DNA of 64,000 bases from Yamagishiella unicocca (Eukaryota; Chlorophyta; Chlorophyceae; Chlamydomonadales; Volvocaceae), in assembly GCA_003116995.1 (NCBI GenBank), contig BDSL01000098.1, positions 310,001 through 374,000 of the forward strand, written 5' to 3'. The notes under the pieces were generated by a model. The model made no database searches, was not told where the DNA came from, and was given only the letters and a program-made list of their open reading frames with translations. Positions 47,576 through 57,139 of this stretch are shown here, piece by piece. A program made the translations under genes and the position numbers. Within the stretch, counting starts at the first letter, position 1, and every line of letters begins with the position of its first letter.

Positions 47576-50500
47576 CAGTAGACATCCGTGCGCTCCCACG
47601 GACGGCATCCGCAGTACACGCGGGCTTTGCGGGGTATCGTTTGAAGGCCGCAGGTGGCAGCTGTTTTTTGCTCTCCCTTACCTCCCTCCCTGGAGCCGGC
47701 GCCCTGCCGGCCAGCTGGCCTGGATGGGATCGTGCGCAGCGGCCGCATCGGACCTGCGTCATAGGGCCCAACCTGTCGGCGGCACGCTCGGCTTGCGTCC
47801 GGCGGATGGATGCATGCGCGGGCGCGAATGGGGTGAGTGCGGAGCGAGCCGCTGGCTGAGGCGAGTGGCGGCCCACTGCCCCGTGGCGGATAGACCGGAC
47901 TTGCAAGGCTTAAAAGGGCTGGTGGCCATATTGTGCAATCGCTTCAGTCGCAAGTAGGGACATGTGTGGGCCCGCTGCGCACGGGCTGGTGGTGTAACGT
48001 CAAGCGCAGCGCGCTGTTCTGCCGCTGCGAACAGCGGCGTGTACAATGACAAGTGGTGCTGTGGTTTGATGAGGAGGGGCTTCGTGTAACATCCTATCAC
48101 GGCTGAGGCTTGCACCCTTCGGGGGCGACAGCCTCGCTGTATTTCTACAACTGGAACGGGGGCGTGTTTGTTTGTCTTGGCGGAGCGTGGCCACTGCGCG
48201 GCGACGCGGTGTTTCGATTTACTCTGACGCAGTCAGGGTGGAAGCTGGAGGCAGGAGCTGAGAGCAGCAAGGGCGTCGAGCACGCGGGACCTGCTACACG
48301 GCACTTTTCCGGATGGTTTGCGGTGCGTGGAGTGCTTTTACACGTTGCGGTGTACAAGTGGTGGTGGTGGTGGTGGTGGTGGTGGTGGTGGTCGTGGCGG
48401 TGGTCATTAGTGTTCACTCCCACGAAACGGTGGTTGCTGCTAGTCATTTCTTCAGCAGCCATATTGGTTCTGTTTCGACCACTTCAGCGGGCGCGCCCCC
48501 TTGCCACGATCGGCGAGCGGCCCTTGGTTGGACACGGAGATGTGTCTGGGGTGAGTGCGAGTGCGCGAAAGCAAGACACCCAGATTGGATGGGCTAGTTG
48601 GTTCTTAGTCGCTAGGCGGGAGGGGCAAGAGGATTGCTCTTGCTGCGCAAACGCGAGGCTTGGACCAAACGCATGAACTATGGCGAGACTGGGGCATTGC
48701 AGGGTGGGCAACGATGATGCAGGGCAGGCAGTCTGGTGCGCTGTCCGATGCGTGGCATGCGGGGCCGAGTTCTTGTACGTGTCTTTACCGTTGTGGTTTG
48801 TACTGTGTCCTCGCATTCTACATCGAGCGTCCGCTACTTAAATTCGTGATGGACAATTGCGCTGCTGCTTCGGGGTCGGGGAACGTCGGCTCGGCACCAC
48901 GGACACCGGGTGGGGCCCGCTGCGTCAGGCGCAGTGTCGGGCTCGATCGGGGGTTGCTGCGATCACCTCGGCGCTTGCTGACGAGCGTCCGCGCCTGCTG
49001 ACGACTCGCTGTCAGCTCGAGGAGGGGTCAGTGCCGGGAGTCGTTCCTTCCTTCCAATCATAATTATTGACGCCGTACCAGCCGGTCCCCGCCTGGGGGC
49101 CAGCTATGTGGCGGCGCTGAAGGCGCTCAAGCGACACGCGAAGGTTTGCACCGCGCGTGTTCCTTGGTTAGAACCCGCTGAGAGGCGAAGGGCATTGAGC
49201 GGCTGGGTCCGCGACATCACACCTGATGAGTACAGACGACGGTGGACTTTGTGGATGGCTGATGAAGGGCGAACTGAGGAAAGGTGGAAATGAGGGTTGC
49301 GGGTCATAAGAACGCCGATTACCGTATGTAGCTGGTGCGGCAGCACGCCGAGACGCGTGGAGGCCCGCGGCTCCCGTTTTGGCTTGATCCTTGGCCAGGC
49401 GTGGGGCAATGTGCTTGTCGGGCTGCTGGACGGACGATGGGGGAAGGGGACAGACATTCAACTCTCGCGCGATGCGTGAGACGCAATTTTGAACTACTTG
49501 TGTTTGCGTCTGCTGTGTGCGTGTGTATCCTGCTTAAAGCGCGGGGACGGCGGGGAGCGCCTGCTGGGCTGGGCACCTCCGGGCGCCGGTTCCCGCGTCG
49601 GACTTCTGGTCATGTGCACGTTTCTGGGTGTGTATGTTTTGCGCGCGTACGTGTTCCTGCCCCGTGTCTCGCATTGTCGTGTGGCCCTCGGTGCCCTGGG
49701 CCCCGCTGGTTGTCGGCCCCCCATGTGTTTGTGCGGTCTCGGTGCGTGTGTCTTGTGTGTTCGGCTCTGGTCTCTGATGTGTGGAACTGCGCCATCCTGG
49801 TTGTTGCATGGTCCCGCGGACCACGTGCAGTCTGACGCGGATGGAGGTCTGCTGATGTGCGGTGCTTGCCCTCCCGAAGAATTCAAAAAAATGTTTGTGG
49901 TCGTCCGCGATAGTTCGCGATAATTTCTGCGCGATACTCATGGCGCACTGGCACCGGGCGGGGTGCGATTTCCTATGGGGGCTGTACATGCTGGTCGGCC
50001 CATCAGCAGGGCGCACTGCAAAATAAGCGGCAATCGCCCCGCTCATTTCACCTGGCTGCTGTTTAAGATGCTGATGCACATAATGCTGGTGTATTTGTCC
50101 TTGGTCGACTGGCCCCGGGTATGATGTTGCCTGCTGGTTGGAGCGGCTAAGTGGGAAAACGAATGTGTGGGTGGAGGTGTAAGCACACTACTTTGCCCCG
50201 CGTCCTCAATCGTTCCAATTCCACGGCAGCTCTGGTCACACCAGGCTTTGTCAGCACCGGCAGTTGCAGATGGAGGTCCACCTGCCCGCTCAAGAAATCG
50301 AGCCCGGAATCGAGGACAAATTTCAGCTGCGAAGGGCTTCGAACACCATCCGGTCTGTCGGTATGCGCTGGTCATGGCCATGTGACGCCTAATTGCGGCA
50401 TGCTTCACTTTGCTCATACTCTCGTAAGAAAATACATGCCAATTTGTGCTGCAACGACGTGACGCGGGGCGACGACTTGGGCGAGCAGCCGTACTGTACG

Positions 50501-50742
50501 GATTCCAACAACCATACTCGGCTACCGATGCGTACGACACAGTATTCATTTATCGTGGGACCGTAAGGAAGTACTCATGACCAAGGTTGGGAACATTGTG
50601 GGCACGAAGAATACGCAGTGACACGCAACACGGCTTGACCCCTGGAGAGCTCTATCTTATTACGCACGTTCACTAGTAACGTTGACAAGCTATTGGTATA
50701 TAAGTCTACCTCTATCTATTTATATATTTCTCCACGGGAGCG
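47576..50742. other. Intergenic region GATA factor to HAD-methyltransferase
   Basis: 3.2 kb. It holds the GATA 3' UTR, a (GTG)n microsatellite (about 48357-48390), a TATA-like TTTATATAT (about 50718-50727) some 20 bp upstream of the next ATG, and GT-rich stretches. Small open frames at 49108-49293 and 49489-49923 have no recognisable motif. No supported gene. Confidence 0.5.
47993..47997 (+). terminator. Candidate TGTAA poly(A) signal of the GATA gene
   Basis: TGTAA lies 417 bp after the GATA stop, a usual 3' UTR distance. A second TGTAA is at about 48086. Confidence 0.4.
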
Positions 50743-53700
50743 ATGTTGGTCTATCAGAACGGGCTTGCGCGGCGCTTGGCCAATGGCGCTGGCTGCCGTC
50801 GTCGCGTTGCAGTGCGGGCCACGACCCAGGTGCTCACGCAAACACCGTCTCCCGCAAGCGCGCCTGTCGTTGAATCGCGGCCGCTCTATTACAAGGCAAT
50901 CGTGTTCGGTGAGAATGCATTCATATCCGCCTGCCTCCGCTACAATCGTTGGGACATGGTCCTAATGCAGTCAGCGACTTGTCGGTGTCTAATACCACGT
51001 ACTGCGCGTTTTGAGGCTGGAGCCATTGTGCTGTCGCACTGCCCGCACCCTCCGTACCGTCTCCCCTCCATCATTTGCCGTCTCCCTGCCCCTGCTCACC
51101 TGCAGACATGGACGGCACACTAACGGAGGTGCGCAGGCTGGCCTCTTTAGAAATCTGGAAAGCGACGGATGCGTTGCCTTGCTCTATCCGCTTGTCGATT
51201 GTCTCTGGCCAACGCTTCTCAGGCGCACGGCAGGAACTCTTCCGGTAACCTCTTGTGTCTGACTCACCTTCTGGATGCAGGCACACATAGACTTCGCCGA
51301 CATGCGCGCCCGGACAGGTGTGCTTATACGTGTTTGTGTGTGTTTTGGTGTGCTTGTATGTGTGTGGAAGGAGGGGGGTTAAAATAAAAGAACCGGTAAC
51401 GCGACTGGGAGGGGGGGGTCCGTGTCCAGGAAGGCCTAACAAATCAAGAGTAGCTTGGTAAAAACAGGCGAAACGTCCGGGCACAACTGTCCAAACACGG
51501 AGCGATCCGTACGGCGGCAGCTAGGCGATTGATGCAGTACATCGAAGCTGTAAGCCGGACAGTGGTAGTCGCTGCCGTAGCCGCGGCATACACGCCACGA
51601 TACTTGTGCGGGCGGGGGGGAGGGGTGGCATAAAAACTGTTTACACGACAAGGGTGTGTGTGTATAAATACCGTTTTAGGCAACGGGACAGGATAGTTGG
51701 CGCATGGGGGGGGTTTACAGCAAAGAACGGGTTACCGGGCGTGAGGGGCGGGTCGACCTCCCGCCCGCCGTCACGACCACCTAGTCGCGACCAATAGCAC
51801 CGCCGCTGCCCCGGGGCCACATCCGCCGCTTGGAACTCACCGCAGCAGCCCAGGCAGGCTTACTGGCACGTGCAGGCTTTACTGGCACGTGTGAAGCACC
51901 TGGGCCCTGCTTCCAGCCGACCAGCGCACCTCAACCACCGGGGAAAGTGCCTTCGGCCGCCCACCCGTCTCCCTCCCCTCCCCGCTTCCACCCTGCCCCG
52001 CTCCCTCCTCCATCACCATCTCTCCCTCCTCCTTCACCATCTCTCGCTCCTCCATCACCATCTCTCCCTCCTCCATCACCATCTCTCCCTCCTCCGTCAC
52101 CATCTCTGGGCTCCACTGACCCCCCCCACCGTTTCCTACGTCGTGTAACCGGGTCTACCCTCCCATGCACCCGGGTTTACCCTCCCACCCACCTTCTAAA
52201 CGGTTTTGCTTTTGTACACGGGTTTTCCTTGCAACCCACCCCCCAGGCATCCCCGTGGGCGACCTATTCACCGTGATGGAGGCGTGGCAGGAGGACTCGC
52301 GCATCCTATCCTCCATGACCACCATCCTGGACATAGAGGCGCAGGCGGCGCTGGCCGTCAGCGCCAAGCCGGGCCTTATGCAGCTGCTGCAGCTGCTGCG
52401 GGACGTCAAGGTGCGAGGGGGAAGGGTTGTGGTCGGGGGCGAGGTTGGGGGTTGGTTGGTTGTGGTCGGGGGCCGGGGTTGGGGCTTAGTTGTGGTCGGG
52501 GGCGAGGTTGGGGGTTGGTTTGGGCTGGGGGCGAAGCACTGGGGCCGGGGTGGGGAGGCCCGCGCGTCGGTTGGAGGAAATCCCCGTTTGGCTGGGAGGG
52601 GGTTTGCACGGGGCGGGGTTTCCGAGGAAGACCCGTGGATGCTAGAAAAACCGTTTAGGAAAGACGTTTCGAGGTGGAAGAGAGAAAGCATATTGCCATA
52701 TTGCCGCGGAGGAACCTATGGCCGCTTTCCTGCCATGTCGTCTTCCTGCTCCCTCCACTGCTGCTGCTACTGGCGCTGCTGCTACTGCCGCTGCTGCTGC
52801 TGCTGCTGTTACTGCCGTCCCCAGGTGCCGGTGGCGCTGGTGACGCGGAACACCACGGCCAGCGTGGACGCCTTCTTCCGCCTCATAGGGCCCGAGTGGT
52901 CGGGGCTGTTCTCGCAGGTGCTCACTCGGGAGTTCAGGTACGTCAAGCCGGACCGCAGGCTGCTGACACACGTGGCGCAGGTGAGGGGGGTGAGGAGGGG
53001 TGAGGAGGGGTGAGGAGGGGTGAGGAGGGGTGAGGAGGGGTAAGGAGGGGTGAGGAGGGATAAGGAGGGGTGAGGAGGGGGGGGTTTGGGGGAAGCCCCT
53101 GAACTAAAAAGCCGATCAGGAAGCCTTACGAGGGGTGGCGAGGGGAGGGGAAGGGGCCCTGCTTCCCTCCGGTGCGAGCGGCACACACACACACACACAC
53201 ACACATACACGACTGCGACCCGCACAGGGAGGGGGCGAACCGGGTGTTTGTGTGTTTGTGTGATTGTGTGGTTATATGTTCGTGTGGTAATGTGTTTGTG
53301 TGGTTACGTGTTTGTGTGTTCGGATGGTCATGTGTTCGTGCCTTCGTGTGTTCATGGATGAGAAGTGTGTTTGTGTGCACTGCCGGGGGAGGCATCGCGG
53401 ACAGAAGCCGCCAGGAAGCCAAACTACAGCCTCAAGCGCTTCCTCCGCCGCCCCGTGGTTGGGAATGCGCGGGGCGGGGAGGCCCCGCGCACGCAGTGTA
53501 ACGCACTTTGCACTCCCACATACCCACACGCCGTGCGATCGGTCACCACGCTCGTACGGATTGTCGTACCGTACGGCTTGTGCCAGTCTCTTGGCGAAGC
53601 CAAGGAGGGCTTACATCGCTGATGGGCTGTTCTACCTGAACGCCAAGGGGACAGCGGCACGCGGATTGTCGTACCGTCACGGGTGTCTTCAGAGGCTGCC

Positions 53701-56700
53701 AGCGTCCCCAACCTGACCCTTACCGTTGCTGCTTGCCGCTGTCGCGTCCAACCCGCCAACCGCCAACTGCTGATCAGTATTCCGTTGGGGCGCTCCGCGG
53801 CGGCCGCAGACGTGGGGCATCGACCCGGCCGACATGCTCATGGTGGGCGACTCGTTCGAGGATGTGGAGTGCGGTAACGCCAGCGGAGCCGCTAGCTGCC
53901 TGGTGGCAGGTGGGTGGGTGGGTGGCAGGTGGGTGGGTGGGTGGCAGGTGGGTGGGTGGGTGGCAGGTGGGTGGGTGGGTGGCAGGTGGGTGGGTGGGTG
54001 GCAGGTGGGTGGGTGGGTGGCAGGTGGGTGGGTGGGTGGCAGGTGGGTGGGTGGGTGGCAGGTGGGTGGGTGGGTGGCAGGTGGGTGGGTGGGTGGCAGG
54101 TGGGTGGGTGGCAGGTGGGTGGGTGGTGGCAGGTGGGTGGGTGGCAGGTGGGTGGGTGGGTGGCAGGTGGGTGGGTGGGTGGCAGGTGGGTGGGTGGGTG
54201 GCAGGTGGGTGGGTGGGTGGCAGGTGGGTGGGTGGGTGGCAGGTGGGTGGGTGGGTGGCAGGTGGGTGGGTGGGTGGCAGGTGGGTGGGTGGGTGGCAGG
54301 TGGGGGTGGGCAGGTGGGTGGGGGTGGGGGGAAACCCGGGGGTCGGCGCGGGATAGGAAAACCGATGGAGGGGTGGGTGGGTGGGTGCACCGCCCCTCAG
54401 GCACTCACACCAGGCGTCGCCGTAACCACGGGTGAGGTGCCAGGGGGTGCAGCCGCCGGGGTGCAGTCCCCCTCGGGAGTCGGGGACCCGACTGGCGCCG
54501 CGAGGGTTGGGGTGGCTAGGCACACAGCGGGACGGGCCAACACCTGCCTCACCGTGCATTACCATACCGCACAGTATGCACTACATGCGCAACGTTCCCC
54601 TGTCTACTGCGGTACGTACGGTACCGGCCAATCGCCTGCACTACGGCACTGCCCCTGCCGCTCTAGAAGTGCTCCCCCGGCCCCCCCGCCCCCCCATCTT
54701 TTCCTCACCCAAGTTCTCCAACATGCATCTCAAGACGTCTGTCCTAAACGGGTTTTCTCGCATCCACGGGTCTTCCTCGCAACCCGCCCCCCCGCCGCCG
54801 CCCCGGTCCCCCGCCTCGGCCCCACAGGCGGCGGCAATGAGAAGCCAGGCACCGTGGTTCTGCCCCCCCCGGGTGCCGTGGCGACGTTCTCGGTGTCCGG
54901 GCTGAGCGAGTTGGGGGAGCGGCTGGCGCTGGCAGCGGAAAGGGGCCCGCAGGCGGCTGGGCTGGCGCTGGGCTGGCCGGCGAGGCTGGCTGCGGGCGAG
55001 GTCATCGGCGCCGAGGGTGAGCGTGCGGCTAGCAGCGGGGGGAGCGGGGGGAGCTCCAGGCTTGGCGGAGGAGGGGCGAGGACTGGGGAGGGGGAGGGCG
55101 GCGGACGTGAAGGGTTGCTGCATTGCGGGGGCAGCAAGAGTGGGGACGGGGTGAGGTAGGGCCTGGCGAGGGTCCAACTCGTCGCTACGGTGTGTGTGTT
55201 CGCGAGGCGAGCAGCGACACAGGGGCAGCCGGCGCGAAAGGGGCCTGGTGGTTCAGCTCTCGGAGGCGGTGCTCCCGGGTGACCCACGCGCCTTCGCTCT
55301 AGGAACGCGGCTTGGCCCTGGGTGGGACCAGCTGCACCCAAAACGGTCTTCTTAAGGAACACAAAACGGTGTTCCTTGCAACCCGCACCCACCCACCCCT
55401 TCCCGCCTCCATCGACCTGCGCCGTCCGTGGCCTCCCAACAAGTCGGTCTGCAACCCCCCGAGTAGGTCCCCGTGTTCCTCTAGTCGAGTCTACTTATTT
55501 CATATGTGCTGACCAAGGGGTTTCCTCTCAACCCTCCCACCCCCTCTAATAGGCGGCCTGCCAGCCCCTATCAATTCAATCGTCTCGTGTGACACCTCCT
55601 ATATCCTACCCGCAGAGACACGCGGCTCCCCGCTACCCTCCTCCGCCCCCGCGCCCTCACCCCCGAGCCCTCGCCCCCGACCCTCACGTGGTAGCCCCAA
55701 CCCGACCCCCCCGGTCCCTCACGCGGCATCTCCAACCCGACACCGCCGCCCGCCCCCGCAGGCTCTATGCACCCACTACATTTCCCCAGTCGCGTTACCG
55801 GTTCGTTTACTGTAACCGCCCCCGCAGGCTCTCCCGCCCCCGGCCTGGACTACCTGGACTGGCTCGCCTGCTGCGGCGCCCTGCGCTCTGCCCCCTGCTC
55901 CTTCCCGCGTATGGGGCGGGCGGCCGGCGGCATGGCCACGTGCGAGGCGGCGGAGTGGGGCAACGAGGTGCTGCACGTGTTTTGCGGCGCGGGCGCACTG
56001 ACCAAGCTGCTGGCGAGCCAGGGGCTCCAGGCGAGTGTGTGCTGCGGCCTCACGACAAGTGTGTGTGAGGCGCAGAGCAGCAGCAGCGCACGGCAGCAGC
56101 AGCGGATGGAAGCATGGCGCGGTGCCGGGCTGGTGTGCCCCGCCGATCCCCCACGCGACCCCCGGTCTGCGAGTTCCGTCGCCCTCGCTGCCCCACCCGC
56201 AATGCCGCCCTCGCTGCCCCACCCACAATGCCGCCTCTGCGGCGCTGCTCCCCTGCAGGTGTGGGGCGTGGACGCGGACGTGGAGGCGCCGCAGAAGCGC
56301 GGCCTGCGGGCGTCGCCGTTCAGCGCTGAGGCTCTCGGCCCGCGCTGCCTGGACGGGGTGCTGGCCACTGCGCCACCCAGCGGTTTCGAGTGCGTGCTGC
56401 TGGATGGTGGGTGCTGACGGGGCGGCACAGCGGCGCAGCGGCGCAGCGTAAGGATACTTGGAACGGTGGTACTTCGCCCTGTGGCGCAATCTGCATGCCT
56501 GCCCCGTCGCTGCAGCTGCTGGTGCCGCTGCCGCCACAGCCGCTACCGCAGCCATCCCTCCCTCCCTGATCCTCCCTCCCTGGACCCTTCTCCCTCCCTG
56601 GGCTCCGCCCATCCCTCCCTCCCTGCAGGCTGCTTAGCCTTTAGCCGCGTGTAGTCCCTTTCTCTGTTCCCTTAGACATTCACGTCTATGCCCGAGCGCA

Positions 56701-57139
56701 AGGGCTGTCGTTAGCGGAGCGCAACGCTACCACTCTCCCTCCCTGGACTCCGCCCTCCCTCCCTGAACCCCTCTCCCTCCCTGGACCCCGTCCGCCCTCC
56801 CTCCCTGAACCCCTCTCCCTCCCTGGACTCCGCCCTCCCTCCCTCCCTCCCTCCCTCCCTGGATCCCTCCCGGTAGGCTCCAACATGTCGGACGCTCAGC
56901 GGGCTGCCTGGTGGACTCCGGAGGCGGTGCGCGCCCTGCTGCCGGCGCTGGCTCCGGGGGGGCGCCTGTGCGCGCAGGTGCCGCTGCTGGACGGCGTCAA
57001 CCCCGCAGCGGTGCTGGCGTCGCTCCGAGGCGCCGGGTTGCAGGTGCAGCACTGGCGCGTCGCGAGCCCGCAGGCGGGGTGCGCCGGGCAGCTCGCGTGC
57101 AGCCAGCAGCTGGAGATCGTGGCGGCTCGGGGGGCTTGA
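50743..57139 (+). CDS. HAD hydrolase fused to a class I methyltransferase-like domain
   Basis: Ten exons: 50743-50908, 51106-51128, 51281-51317, 52247-52410, 52825-52980, 53810-53909, 54828-55016, 55828-56030, 56259-56406, 56877-57139 (482 residues). The first about 45 residues are Arg-rich and acid-poor (RRLANGAGCRRRVAVRATT), like a plastid or mitochondrial transit peptide. HAD motifs: I DMDGT (56-60), II VALVTRN, III Lys in YVKPD (171), IV MVGDSFEDVECGN (194-205). This is close to the plant chloroplast HAD subfamily related to phosphoglycolate phosphatase. The second domain has an SAM-fold signature: VLHVFCGAGALTKLLASQG, acidic VDAD, FECVLLDG and LAPGGRLC, ending at TGA. Substrates of either domain are unknown. 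The intron after 56030 begins GCGAGT (GC-AG). The join at 55016/55828 links the domains in one continuous frame. Confidence 0.8.
51381..51705 (+). repeat. Three B elements in intron 3 of the HAD gene
   Basis: B copies at 51381-51413 (AAAATAAAAGAACCGGTAAC, GCGACTGGG), 51630-51655 (GGCATAAAAACTGTTTACAC) and 51659-51705 (GTATAAATACCGTTTTAGGC, then GGGACAGGATAGTTGGCGC). The last matches 11191-11239 at nearly every base. Confidence 0.75.
52010..52112. repeat. 21-bp minisatellite in HAD intron 3
   Basis: Five imperfect copies of CCATCACCATCTCTCCCTCCT. Confidence 0.8.
52194..52238 (-). repeat. A element ending 8 nt before the HAD exon 4 acceptor
   Basis: CTAAACGGTTTTGCTTTTGT then ACACGGGTTTTCCTTGCAAC, followed by CCACCCCCCAG and exon 52247. 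Here the A end supplies the pyrimidine-rich part of the 3' splice site. Confidence 0.7.
52617..52677 (+). repeat. A element in HAD intron 4
   Basis: GAGGAAGACCCGTGGATGC, then AAAAACCGTTTAGGAAAGAC and GTTTCGAGG, in mid-intron (52411-52824). Confidence 0.7.
52981..53083. repeat. GTGAGGAGGG 10-11-bp minisatellite starting at a donor
   Basis: The intron after exon 52825-52980 opens with GTGAGGGGGG and continues as about nine GTGAGGAGGG units, so each unit resembles the donor. Confidence 0.85.
53177..53206. repeat. (CA)n microsatellite
   Basis: About 13 CA dinucleotides in HAD intron 5, followed by GT-rich TGTGTTTGTGTG runs. Confidence 0.9.
53908..54318. repeat. 19-bp minisatellite of donor-like CAGGTGGGTGGG units
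   Basis: About 21 copies of CAGGTGGGTGGGTGGGTGG, a few shortened, running uninterrupted from the exon 6 donor (53910, GCAG|GTGGGT). It is open in several frames on both strands, giving large false ORFs. Confidence 0.95.
54702..54784 (-). repeat. A element near the HAD exon 7 acceptor
   Basis: A full-length copy (CTCACCCAAGTTCTCCAACA, CTGTCCTAAACGGGTTTTCT, CGCATCCACGGGTCTTCCTC) ending about 43 nt before exon 54828. Confidence 0.8.
55750..55832. repeat. 17-bp direct repeat of a 3' splice site flanking a B-like insert
   Basis: CCGCCCCCGCAGGCTCT occurs at 55750-55766 and 55816-55832. The 49-bp insert contains, on the minus strand, AAACGAACCGGTAACGCGAC, almost the same as the B copy at 51381-51413. 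Either AG could be used as acceptor, and the first would add 22 codons in frame. Confidence 0.8.
56540..56872. repeat. CCCTCCCTGGA-type minisatellite in HAD-methyltransferase intron 9
   Basis: Two blocks (56546-56630 and 56735-56872) of CTCCCTCCCTGGA/CTCCGCCCTCCCTCCCTGAAC units fill most of the intron before exon 56877. Confidence 0.8.

Noticed and set aside
49108..49293. Small frame with a charged, WVRDIT..EYRRRW-like sequence
   Set aside because: Could be a transposon scrap, but it is too short and there are no flanking matches to support it.
49489..49923. 145-codon Cys/Leu-rich frame
   Set aside because: It starts at a non-ATG codon, lies in a GT-rich tract, and has no domain or neighbouring exon.
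53000..54320. Possible CRISPR array suggested by regular short repeats
   Set aside because: Units are contiguous with no spacers and lie in a eukaryotic intron; these are minisatellites.
53689..55159. Large open frames on both strands (Trp/Gly/Val- or His/Pro/Thr-repeat proteins)
   Set aside because: They read through the 19-bp minisatellite. The HAD frame needs the intron removed here to join LVAG to GGNEKPG.
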